Assembly (NCBI RefSeq): GCF_019665785.1
Contig: NZ_CP081149.1
Span: forward strand, 124,001 to 188,000
Direction: 5' to 3'
DNA: 64,000 nt
Origin: Deefgea piscis
Lineage (GTDB): Bacteria > Pseudomonadota > Gammaproteobacteria > Burkholderiales > Chitinibacteraceae
Below the pieces are notes generated by a model. It searched no databases and was not told the DNA's origin. It saw only the letters and a list, made by a program, of their open reading frames with translations. Positions 19,801 through 26,873 of this stretch are shown here, piece after piece; position 1 is the first letter of the stretch; each line of letters begins with the position of its first letter. Both the position numbers and the translations under genes were made by a program.

Positions 19801-19902
19801 TACCGCACCGACCTCGCCGCTGGCCGCGCACTGCTGTGGCTGACCGATCAACACGGCGTCGTCATCGACAGCCTATGGCAACACCCAGTGGAGAAACTAT
19901 GA
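16855..19902 (+). CDS. Clan GH-A-type glycoside hydrolase, probably acting on mannosides
   Basis: A 1015-residue cytoplasmic protein without a signal peptide. A GATase-like N-terminal region (AWPALLDFLARGGNMLTLG) is followed by a beta-sandwich part and then a TIM barrel. The barrel carries the acid/base motif WDLINEPS (Glu487) and a later LIQETGIM (Glu651) as likely nucleophile, the clan GH-A arrangement. The C-terminal third has a second GATase-like segment (LLLLPCPQNLDAACWQQIEQLL), recalling the build of GH42/GH164-like enzymes; I cannot fix the family. The neighbours suggest a beta-mannosidase or other mannoside hydrolase. Its stop overlaps the GH125 start (ATGA). Confidence 0.75.
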   Translation: MAMLAFYDADFPFSGVRPSHMPQHAVMHCADTLSDALNRATMPAVFVHLHGRYFPQAAWPALLDFLARGGNMLTLGQAVFSEPVDANGQHQPQAALFRQLDIHEIQSVEASHSTHLAAGANFPWLSDKLAQFNLNLTASTDSLVLMPTKTKDQPLDSGSAGPMDARIYPLLMAMEGQQHIASPIVMIERLRGAMAGSRQIFANITPDETFWQQGGMALLEQLAEHASHGVTECWLKPDFACYEPGEHATITLQAEAIGAAIGQNWTATITTRYRDAVIDQQKLQLNTQQSGLQSLRFALPTTIEAGLYTLYAELKSEQGEVIDLQQGFWGRDAELLARGTRMRAGRDYFIRDDKTTPIVGMTYMASDVHRKFLHLPNVAVWQQDMATLAIMGVNYLRTGIWTAWRQLMFVDGHANEALLRAIDAFILTAASHDLESCFTFFAFTPEAWEGRNPYLDPRSRSAQKRFIRSIISRHTQTTRVHWDLINEPSMFDPQRIFVGPRSLGDEFETRAFIQHLQAINSDIAHWQRAWDLSPAQLADWSAVRPPQPEDIGFNTTEIAVKQHGQWLDYALFTQAVHREWAADLAASIKTLIPDVMVCVGQDEALGQQRPSPFFFADAVDYTSVHSWWLNDALGWDSLFSKTPNTPNLIQETGIMHVARANGRSRRNETELMQLLERKYAYAFAYGNAGAVQWIWNCNYHMDNINESHIGACRADGSQKPEASITAAFGQFIKKTGVLLENRKLAEIAVVYPFSNDYSNRRSTLAATQAMVRNLAFEFGVNLRAVGEHDLSSLFAAPPQLLLLPCPQNLDAACWQQIEQLLAEHAITVLLTGPATLDCYFNPCQRAPFSNASTRNLSREETLQIGEQTYRASYIGEAIAQLDTGCDAAGQAEQIEHFSLGQGQIIWCPLPLELNANPETLSALYQYAMRAANIQPTWRWIGNEKAPAGIFMQQQQFAAHTLWIAVNESSRAHALHWQADAHTYRTDLAAGRALLWLTDQHGVVIDSLWQHPVEKL

Positions 19903-21287
19903 ACTCGCCCGCAGAGCAGTTTAATCAGAGCAATCCGGCAGCAGCGCGGCCAAGCACGCGGCGCTTTTCATCCGCGGCTGTCGAGGCCAAAATAGCAGCG
20001 ATTAGCGAGCAAATCAGCGATCCACAATTGCGTGCGTTATTTAGCAATTGCTATCCCAATACACTCGATACCACGGTGTTTCACCAAGAAAACGTCAACG
20101 GCAAACCCGATACCTTTGTCATTACCGGCGATATTCATGCGCTATGGCTGCGCGATAGTTGTGCGCAAGTTTGGCCTTACTTGCCACTCGCCCAACAAGA
20201 CCCGACTTTGGCACGAATGATTGCGGGTCTGATTCACCGCCAAACGCAATGCATTTTGCTCGACCCTTACGCCAACGCGTTTAACGATGGCCCTGGGGAC
20301 AGCGAATGGCAAAACGATCACACCACCATGCGTCCCGAAATTCATGAGCGTAAATGGGAACTCGATTCGCTGTGTTACGCCATTCGCCTCACGCATGGCT
20401 ATTGGCAAACGACGCAAGACGCCAGTGTTTTCGACGCTGATTGGCTGGCGGCAATGGAATTAACCGTCGCCACGATGCAAGAGCAGCAGCGCAAAACCGA
20501 TGCTGGCCCTTATCGCTTTACGCGCCAAACGCATTGGCAGTCAGATACCTTGCCGTGTAATGGCATGGGCAATCCGCTAAAACCCATTGGGCTGATTGCA
20601 TCGATGTTTCGTCCTTCGGACGACGCGTGTATTTTGCCGTTTTTGGTGCCGAGCAATCATTTTGCCGTCGTTAGCCTGCGCCAGTTAGCCAGCTTGCTGG
20701 ACATACATTATCCACAAGTGAGTTTGGCAAAAACGTGTCGTCAGCTGGCCGATGAAGTAGAAACTGCACTACTGGCCTACGCCCGCGTGCAGCATCCCAA
20801 ATACGGCACGATCTGGGCGTATGAAGTCGATGGTTTTGGCAATGCGCTGATGATGGATGACGCCAATGTGCCCAGCCTCTTATCGCTACCGTATCTGGGT
20901 GTATGCAGCGTTGATGATCCGCTTTACCTTAATACCCGTCGCTTTATTTTATCAAGTGATAATCCTTGGTATTTCAGCAGCAGCGATGAGCAGCTCAGTG
21001 GCGTTGGCAGCCCGCATACCCTCGCACCACGAATTTGGCCTATGAGCCTGATTATGCAAGCACTGACCAGCAACGATGCCGATGAAATTGCGCGCTGCCT
21101 GACGATGCTCAAACTCAGCGATGGCGGCTCTTCGTTGATGCACGAATCCTTCTTGCCCGACGATCCCAGCGACTTCACGCGCAGCTGGTTTGCTTGGGCC
21201 AATACCCTCTTTGGCGAGCTGATTTTGCGCGTAGCGCAAGACTTCCCGGCATTGCTGCAATCTCACACCGCGCGAGTTGCAAAATGA
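19899..21287 (+). CDS. GH125 exo-alpha-1,6-mannosidase
   Basis: A 462-residue protein whose true start is the ATG at 19899, overlapping the previous stop; the longer frame open from 19506 only shadows the glycosidase. The motif FVITGDIHALWLRDSCAQVWPYL is the hallmark of GH125 (metal-independent exo-alpha-1,6-mannosidases), supported by NDGPGDSEWQNDHTTMRPEIHERKWELDSLCYAIRL and MHESFLPDDPSDFTRSWFAWANTLFGELI. It should release mannose from the non-reducing end of alpha-1,6-linked mannosides. No signal peptide, so it works on imported oligosaccharides. The stop overlaps the lacI-type start. Confidence 0.9.
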   Translation: MNSPAEQFNQSNPAAARPSTRRFSSAAVEAKIAAISEQISDPQLRALFSNCYPNTLDTTVFHQENVNGKPDTFVITGDIHALWLRDSCAQVWPYLPLAQQDPTLARMIAGLIHRQTQCILLDPYANAFNDGPGDSEWQNDHTTMRPEIHERKWELDSLCYAIRLTHGYWQTTQDASVFDADWLAAMELTVATMQEQQRKTDAGPYRFTRQTHWQSDTLPCNGMGNPLKPIGLIASMFRPSDDACILPFLVPSNHFAVVSLRQLASLLDIHYPQVSLAKTCRQLADEVETALLAYARVQHPKYGTIWAYEVDGFGNALMMDDANVPSLLSLPYLGVCSVDDPLYLNTRRFILSSDNPWYFSSSDEQLSGVGSPHTLAPRIWPMSLIMQALTSNDADEIARCLTMLKLSDGGSSLMHESFLPDDPSDFTRSWFAWANTLFGELILRVAQDFPALLQSHTARVAK

Positions 21288-22273
21288 GTATCAGCCTCAG
21301 AGAACTCGCCCAAGCCGCAGGGGTGTCGGTTGGCACCGCCTCGCGGGCGCTCAAACACCAAGCCGGTGTTTCCGAGCAACAACGCCAGCATGTGCAACAG
21401 CTCGCGGCAGAACTCGGCTACGACATCTCGCGTTTACAGCGCCAGCCGATTCGCCACATTTTGTTTTTACTGCACGCGCAGCACACCACCGCCAGCGCCA
21501 GCCCGTTTTATGCCGAAGTCGAACGCGGCGCACGTCTGGCATGTTTAGACAAGGGTATTGAGCTGCAGCCATTTAGTGTCAATGCCAATAGCTCAATACG
21601 TCGGCAATTACTGCAGCAAGAAGCCGATGCGATTGTCTGCGTAGGTTTTATCGAGCCTGAAATTCTGGCCGTGGTGCAAGCGCTAGGCAAACCCACTACC
21701 TTGATCGACGCCTGTGCGCCGCAATTGGCCAGCGTGAACCCAGACAACCAAGCTGGAACGCGCTTAATGACCGAGCAATTCATTGCGCAAGGTCGGCAAC
21801 GGATTGCTTTTTTATCCGGCTCGCTGGCGCATCATTCAATCCGCCTGCGTGAGCGCGGCTATCGCCAAGCCTTATTTAACGCTGGTCGCCTTGCCGATCC
21901 TGCCTTAGAAGCACTGATTGCGCCCGGCCTCGATTTAGCCAGTGGTACGCGATTAGCACTCGATGAATTACTCAACTTAGCGCAGCCGCCCGACGCGATT
22001 ATTGCGTTTAACGACGCCTGCGCGCTCATCGTTCAAGCCGCTTGCCTTGAGCGCGGCATGACACTGCCAGACGATCTTTGGATTGGCGGCTTTGACGATA
22101 TTACTGCCGCCAAAGCTGCGCAACTCACTACCATCGCCGTCGATAAAGCCGCACTCGGCGCAGCCGGCATCGAGCAACTCTTAGCGCTTACCGAGCATCA
22201 AGCGATTGCCGACACACTGCAACCCGTAACACTTATTTTGCGCGCCAGCAGCGGCGCAATCAGTACCCAGTGA
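21284..22273 (+). CDS. LacI-family transcriptional regulator
   Basis: A 329-residue repressor. The HTH is at the very N-terminus (ISLRELAQAAGVSVGTASRALK) followed by a hinge and a periplasmic-binding-protein-like sensor domain (DAIVCVGFIEPEILAVVQALG, GRQRIAFLSG, DAIIAFNDACALIVQ). It starts at 21284 within the GH125 stop (ATGA); frame extensions upstream are shadows. It probably controls this sugar locus. Its operator could not be identified with confidence. Confidence 0.92.
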   Translation: MSISLRELAQAAGVSVGTASRALKHQAGVSEQQRQHVQQLAAELGYDISRLQRQPIRHILFLLHAQHTTASASPFYAEVERGARLACLDKGIELQPFSVNANSSIRRQLLQQEADAIVCVGFIEPEILAVVQALGKPTTLIDACAPQLASVNPDNQAGTRLMTEQFIAQGRQRIAFLSGSLAHHSIRLRERGYRQALFNAGRLADPALEALIAPGLDLASGTRLALDELLNLAQPPDAIIAFNDACALIVQAACLERGMTLPDDLWIGGFDDITAAKAAQLTTIAVDKAALGAAGIEQLLALTEHQAIADTLQPVTLILRASSGAISTQ

Positions 22274-22352
22274 ACACCGTAGCCGTTATAAAACGCGGCG
22301 CAGCAACAAAGCCGAAGCACTTGGGCCTTGTTACTTCAACAGGAGTCAGCCA

Positions 22353-23546
22353 ATGAAATTGCCGAACTTTCAACACCGCGACACTTTACTGGCGCATATT
22401 GCCCAAACAATGCACTTTTATCACCCACGCGCCATCGATGCCAGCGGTGGCTTTTATCATTTCTTTCTCGATGACGGCACAATTTACGACGCGCACACGC
22501 GGCATTTGGTCAGCAGCACGCGCTTTGTTTTCAACTATGCCATGGCCTATCGGCAGTTTGGCAACGCCGAATACCTCAGCGCCACTCGGCATGGCTTAGC
22601 CTTTTTGCGCGACGTGCATCGCGACCCGGTCAGCGGCGGCTATGCCTGGCAATTGCAATGGCAGCAAGGGCAAAAAACGCTGGATGACGACACCAACCAT
22701 TGCTACGGTTTGGCTTTTGTTTTGCTCGCTTACGCCCACGGCGTAATGGCCGGAATTGATGAAGCACGCGCTTGGTTAGAAGAAACGTGGCAGTTAATGG
22801 AACAACGTTTCTGGGATAGCGAATATGGTCTTTATGCTGACGAAGCCAGCGCGGATTGGGCGCTAAAACCCTACCGTGGCCAAAACGCCAATATGCATGC
22901 TTGCGAAGCGCTGCTCGCTGCATTTGAAGCGACGGGGGACTCCAAGTTTCTGGATCGCGCCGAGCTGCTCGCCAGCCATATCACGCAAAGACAAGCGGCA
23001 CTCGCTAATGGCCTCATCTGGGAGCATTACCACGCCGATTGGACTATTGATTGGGATTACAACCGCGACGACAAAAGCAATATTTTCCGTCCTTGGGGTT
23101 TTCAACCCGGCCATCTGACTGAATGGGCCAAATTGCTGCTGATTTTAGATCGCCACCGCCCACTACCGTGGCTCAAACCACGCGCCGAGCAGCTATTTAA
23201 TACCGCGATGGAACGCGCTTGGGATCACGAACACGGCGGTCTGTATTATGGTTTTGGGCCAGAAAACGAAATTTGCGATAGCGATAAATATTTTTGGGTA
23301 CAAGCCGAAAGCATCGCCACCGCCGCACTCTTGGCGACACGTACCGGCAATCCTAATTATTGGGATGACTACCAACGCTTGTGGGCTTACGCATGGCAGC
23401 ATTTCGTTGATCATCAATACGGCGGCTGGTGGCGAATTTTGCGGGCGGATAATCAAAAATACAGCAATGAAAAAAGCCCCGCCGGCAAAGTCGACTACCA
23501 CACCATGGGCGCGTGTTATGAAGTGCTCAATGTATTAGCGCCATAG
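22353..23546 (+). CDS. AGE-family epimerase/isomerase, likely mannose isomerase
   Basis: A 397-residue protein of the N-acylglucosamine 2-epimerase (AGE) superfamily, an (alpha/alpha)6 barrel. Diagnostic stretches are GGFYHFFLDDG, STRFVFNYAMAYR, GGYAWQLQW, NMHACEALLAAFEATGD, GFQPGHLTEWAKLLLIL and KYFWVQAESIATAALL, with the conserved catalytic histidines. Members interconvert aldoses and ketoses (mannose/fructose, as in YihS) or epimerise sugars. With a mannosidase upstream and a fructokinase-like gene downstream, mannose to fructose is the simplest reading. CAGGAGT precedes the ATG. Confidence 0.85.
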   Translation: MKLPNFQHRDTLLAHIAQTMHFYHPRAIDASGGFYHFFLDDGTIYDAHTRHLVSSTRFVFNYAMAYRQFGNAEYLSATRHGLAFLRDVHRDPVSGGYAWQLQWQQGQKTLDDDTNHCYGLAFVLLAYAHGVMAGIDEARAWLEETWQLMEQRFWDSEYGLYADEASADWALKPYRGQNANMHACEALLAAFEATGDSKFLDRAELLASHITQRQAALANGLIWEHYHADWTIDWDYNRDDKSNIFRPWGFQPGHLTEWAKLLLILDRHRPLPWLKPRAEQLFNTAMERAWDHEHGGLYYGFGPENEICDSDKYFWVQAESIATAALLATRTGNPNYWDDYQRLWAYAWQHFVDHQYGGWWRILRADNQKYSNEKSPAGKVDYHTMGACYEVLNVLAP

Positions 23547-23611
23547 TGGGGCAAGGCGCCGCAATGGCAAGTTAACCACACTGCAATCCTGTGCCAACGA
23601 GAGGGAACAGC

Positions 23612-24517
23612 ATGACTTTTCCACAATTTATTTCCGCCGGTGAAGCGCTCACCGACATGATTCGCAGTAGCGATGGGCTCTGGCAAGAAAAAGTCGGCGG
23701 CGCGACGTGGAATGTCGCGCGTGTAATGAGTCAGCTCGGCATCCGTAGCGCCTTTGCGGGTGCAGTCAGCCAAGATTGCTTTGGCGATGCACTGATTGCG
23801 GCCAGCCGTGCAGCCGATTTAGATTTGCGCTTTATGCAGCAACTGCCGTTTTCGCCGCTATTGGCCATGGTGCATCAAACGCAGCCACCAGCGTATTTTT
23901 TTGTTGGCGACAATAGCGCCGATCTGCATTTTGACCCAGCGCGCCTACCTGAAGGTTGGCTCAGCGATAGCGTGTGGCTACATTTTGGCGGCATTAGTCT
24001 GGCTCGCCCACAGCTAGCCAAAAAGCTATTACAAATTGCGCGTGCGGCAAAACAAGCTGGCGCCAAAATCAGCTTTGATCCCAACTTTAGAGTGCTGATG
24101 GATGAGGCGTACGACCCCACCTTGCAAGCAATGGCGCAATTGGCCGATGTGATTAAAGTTTCTGACGAAGATTTACGCGGCCTATTTCGTACCGATGACG
24201 AAGCCAATGCACTAGCTACTTTGCGCCACTGGCAGCCCGAAGCAATGGTGCTCTACACCCGCGGCGCAGCAGGAGCTAGCCTTTATCACCAAGACGCACA
24301 TTGGCAACAAACCCCGCCGCAACTGCAAGTCGTCGATACCGTCGGCGCGGGTGACGCCAGTATGGGCGGCTTAATCTGGAGTTTATTGCAATATCCCACA
24401 GCCAATGGCGACACGCATTTACGCCACGCCGTCGCCGCAGGCAGTTTGGCATGCACCCAAGCCGGAGCCAATCCACCCGAGGCCAGCGCTTTAATACAAT
24501 TAGCCCAACAAATTTAA
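23612..24517 (+). CDS. PfkB-family sugar kinase (fructokinase-like)
   Basis: A 301-residue ribokinase-fold kinase. The N-terminal ISAGEALTDMI, the substrate region EKVGGATWNVARVMSQLG, SFDPNFR and the C-terminal anion-hole/base motif DTVGAGDASMGGL (Asp as catalytic base) are all present. GAGAGGGA precedes the ATG at 23612, preferred to the one at 23591. With the AGE isomerase it would turn mannose-derived fructose into fructose 6-phosphate; 2-keto-3-deoxygluconate kinase activity cannot be excluded by sequence. Confidence 0.85.
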   Translation: MTFPQFISAGEALTDMIRSSDGLWQEKVGGATWNVARVMSQLGIRSAFAGAVSQDCFGDALIAASRAADLDLRFMQQLPFSPLLAMVHQTQPPAYFFVGDNSADLHFDPARLPEGWLSDSVWLHFGGISLARPQLAKKLLQIARAAKQAGAKISFDPNFRVLMDEAYDPTLQAMAQLADVIKVSDEDLRGLFRTDDEANALATLRHWQPEAMVLYTRGAAGASLYHQDAHWQQTPPQLQVVDTVGAGDASMGGLIWSLLQYPTANGDTHLRHAVAAGSLACTQAGANPPEASALIQLAQQI

Positions 24518-24802
24518 ATAATGCCTCGTGCATAATTTTATTATGCACGATTTATAAAACATTCTTAATTAATTCATTATGCAAAATTAATTTAAAAAAC
24601 CCAATACTAAAAAGTCAACAAAACTCAAGCAATTCAACAATAAATGCGAATTTTAAAAAATCGCATCGACATTTGCTGCGCAAAAAAAACAAAAACAAAG
24701 TGTGAAAATTACACAGCAATTCAACTTAACAAATAAAAATAATTAGCGCATTATTTTCTCAGAACAAAAATCATTCATCAATTTACCCAGGATGTCGATA
24801 TC
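24518..24802. other. AT-rich gap before the sugar-binding protein gene
   Basis: Contains the hairpin at 24526-24550 and then a strongly AT-rich stretch that probably holds the promoter of the binding-protein gene. I cannot assign -35/-10 boxes with confidence. An ORF running through it (24451-24705) has no protein-like features. Confidence 0.5.
24526..24550 (+). terminator. Intrinsic terminator after the kinase gene
   Basis: A 10-bp perfect stem (tcgtgcataa / ttatgcacga) with a 5-base T-rich loop, followed by tttataaa, 8 bases after the kinase stop. Confidence 0.65.
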
Positions 24803-26047
24803 ATGAAAATAAAAACCAGTACCCTATTATGCGCCAGTGTATTTTTATCTACGGCATTAAGCGCCAATGCCAGCGTTGAAGTTGAGTTTTGGTCGCATGC
24901 CTTAGGTGGAACGTATGATGCTTATCATAAACAAATTGTTGATCAATTTAATCAATCACAAAAAGAAATTATCTTAGTTCATAAAGATATGAACTGGGGC
25001 GGTATGAAACCTGCAATTGTAGCGTCAGTCGCTGAAGGTAAAGTACCTGGTCTAGCGATGGTGCCAACCGAATGGATGAATGAAATGTCATCTAAATTAT
25101 TAATGCCGGTGACGAAAGAAATTGCACCATTTAAATCGCAATACACCGATGCGGCATTACAAAATGCCACCGCCCATGGCCAGATTTATGGATTTCCATC
25201 GTATCAAGTGACTGCGGTTATGGTTTACAACAAAGATATGTTGGCCAAATCCGGGGTAAAACCGGTATTTAATACCATGGATGATGTATTTGCTGCCGCC
25301 AAAAAAATTAAAGATCACACCGGCAAACCCGGCTGGGCACCTAAATTACAAGATGGTTTTCAAACTTGGTTTTTATTTCAAGGCCTGCCTTTAGTTAAAG
25401 ACAATAAAGCCGTATTTAATAGCCCAGCACACGCCGCATTAGTACAAAAATTTGCCGATGCGTATAAAGCCGGCATTATTGTTAAAGACGTTGATCTCAC
25501 CTTTGATAAACAAATCGCTGCATTTGCCAACAATAGCATTGGCATGTTTGCCGAAGGTGGCCATGCAGTTAAAAAAATTAACGAAGCCAATCCACGCGCA
25601 TACGCCGCAGCGGGTGTGACCAGCTTTCCGCTGAACGACGCAAAAACCGCTGCATTTGGCGGCTGGAGCACGATGTATGTCGTACCCAAAGGGCAAAAAA
25701 ACATGGCAGCCGTTGCTAAAGCGGCGCAATACCTGACGAGTGACGAAGTGCAAATGGCATTTGCAAAATCATCCAACACCTTTGCCTCGACCAAAAAAGC
25801 CAATGCCCAGCTCGCTAACGACCCATCGATGAATGATCCAAAAGATCTCGGCAAAGTGGCGTTTAAAATGGGAACGCAAGTGATCGATAAGTCACGGCAT
25901 TTTATGATTCGTGATGTACCCGATGAAGCCATTATGCATAAATTGATGAACGATAAAATCGACGCCGCAATTCAAGGCCGAATTCCAGTGCAAAAAGCCC
26001 TCGATGAAGCCGTCGCGGCTTGGAATAAACGTTTAGCCAAAAAATAA
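24803..26047 (+). CDS. Sugar ABC transporter substrate-binding protein (family 1)
   Basis: A 414-residue periplasmic binding protein resembling UgpB/MalE. A signal peptide (MKIKTSTLLCASVFLSTALSANA) precedes VEVEFWSHALGGTYDAYHKQIVDQFN; NSIGMFAEGGHAVKKI and AAFGGWSTMYVVPKG are typical of the family. It lies downstream of the mannoside enzymes and so likely binds a mannoside or related sugar. Permease genes normally follow directly; here only a stub remains (26073-26138), so the transporter is incomplete in this window. Confidence 0.9.
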   Translation: MKIKTSTLLCASVFLSTALSANASVEVEFWSHALGGTYDAYHKQIVDQFNQSQKEIILVHKDMNWGGMKPAIVASVAEGKVPGLAMVPTEWMNEMSSKLLMPVTKEIAPFKSQYTDAALQNATAHGQIYGFPSYQVTAVMVYNKDMLAKSGVKPVFNTMDDVFAAAKKIKDHTGKPGWAPKLQDGFQTWFLFQGLPLVKDNKAVFNSPAHAALVQKFADAYKAGIIVKDVDLTFDKQIAAFANNSIGMFAEGGHAVKKINEANPRAYAAAGVTSFPLNDAKTAAFGGWSTMYVVPKGQKNMAAVAKAAQYLTSDEVQMAFAKSSNTFASTKKANAQLANDPSMNDPKDLGKVAFKMGTQVIDKSRHFMIRDVPDEAIMHKLMNDKIDAAIQGRIPVQKALDEAVAAWNKRLAKK

Positions 26048-26072
26048 AAATCACGCCAACAGGAGCGAGCTT

Positions 26073-26138
26073 ATGCTGCGAAATTGGCCTAAGCTCGCGA
26101 ACCGACTTTTGTTCAGCGCACTGCAAGCTCGCGCCTAA
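26073..26138 (+). pseudogene. Truncated start of an ABC sugar permease
   Basis: A 21-codon ORF (MLRNWPKLANRLLFSALQARA) with the ribosome site AGGAG eight bases upstream, 25 bases after the binding-protein stop. The first 18 residues look like the N-terminal start of a UgpA/MalF-type permease just before its first helix; the frame then reads QARA and stops. I interpret it as the left edge of a deletion that removed the permease genes. It could also be a chance short ORF. Confidence 0.5.
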
Positions 26139-26237
26139 GTCATTGTGAATTAATCTATTTTTATAACGTTAATCGACCTACTCGATAAAAAAGCATTGAC
26201 GTAACGATATATCCAATATATAGTTCGGCCTCTCTGT

Positions 26238-26313
26238 CGCGGGATGGAGCAGTTGGCAGCTCGTCGGGCTCATAACCCGAAGGTCACAGGTTCGAGTCCT
26301 GTTCCCGCAACCA
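26238..26313 (+). tRNA. tRNA-fMet (CAT), copy 1
   Basis: A 76-base initiator tRNA with CCA encoded. It has the C1:A72 mismatch (CGCGGG ... CCCGCA), the three consecutive G-C pairs in the anticodon stem (GGG CTCATAA CCC) and a CAT anticodon. The T-stem is ACAGG/CCTGT, differing from the other two copies by compensatory pairs. Confidence 0.95.
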
Positions 26314-26360
26314 GACGGACTTCGCAAGCCAAGTCGAAGTTTGTAGAGCAACAAAACAGT

Positions 26361-26436
<76 letters not shown>

Positions 26437-26523
26437 AATATCTAAGCCACTGATTCATGCTTAATGGGTTGGTGGTTTTTTAGTTTCTGCTCGTCGTATT
26501 TTGCAGCAGAAACCCAGTACAGA

Positions 26524-26599
26524 CGCGGGATGGAGCAGTTGGCAGCTCGTTGGGCTCATAACCCAAAGGTCGTAGGTTCGAGTCCTACTCCCGCAACCA
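26524..26599 (+). tRNA. tRNA-fMet (CAT), copy 3
   Basis: Initiator tRNA with anticodon stem TTGGG/CCCAA, a compensated change relative to copies 1 and 2, and T-stem GTAGG/CCTAC. CCA is encoded. A terminator follows directly, so the three genes probably form one transcript. Confidence 0.95.
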
Positions 26600-26607
26600 A
26601 AACGAAA

Positions 26608-26638
26608 AAACCTAGCTTTTTGAGCTAGGTTTTTTTGC
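26608..26638 (+). terminator. Terminator of the tRNA cluster
   Basis: Stem aacctagc / gctaggtt around a short loop, followed by a run of seven T, starting about 9 bases after tRNA copy 3. Confidence 0.9.
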
Positions 26639-26873
26639 GTTCTGACTATCGATAAAGTCGATGTATTGCTAGCTACTGCTTATTAAACAAGAAGTATCGG
26701 CATATACCTCAAGCTCGCGGATCAACTTCAATGAGTCATTGCCTCTGCCAATAGCTCGCGTGTGCAAGCTCATATTGCACACGCCTTTTCTTTATTCACC
26801 ACAAAAATCACGCTCGAATTCAACTTTGTTCGCTTTAGATCGAACCAGCAAAACTCAAACGTGAACTCGCAAC

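Noticed and set aside
19506..19898. N-terminal extension of the GH125 frame
   Set aside because: It lies inside the glycosidase gene in another frame and is Arg-rich without a ribosome site; the ATG at 19899 fits the family start.
24451..24705. 84-codon plus-strand ORF
   Set aside because: It begins inside the kinase gene, crosses a terminator hairpin and reads Asn/Lys/Ser-rich AT-driven sequence.
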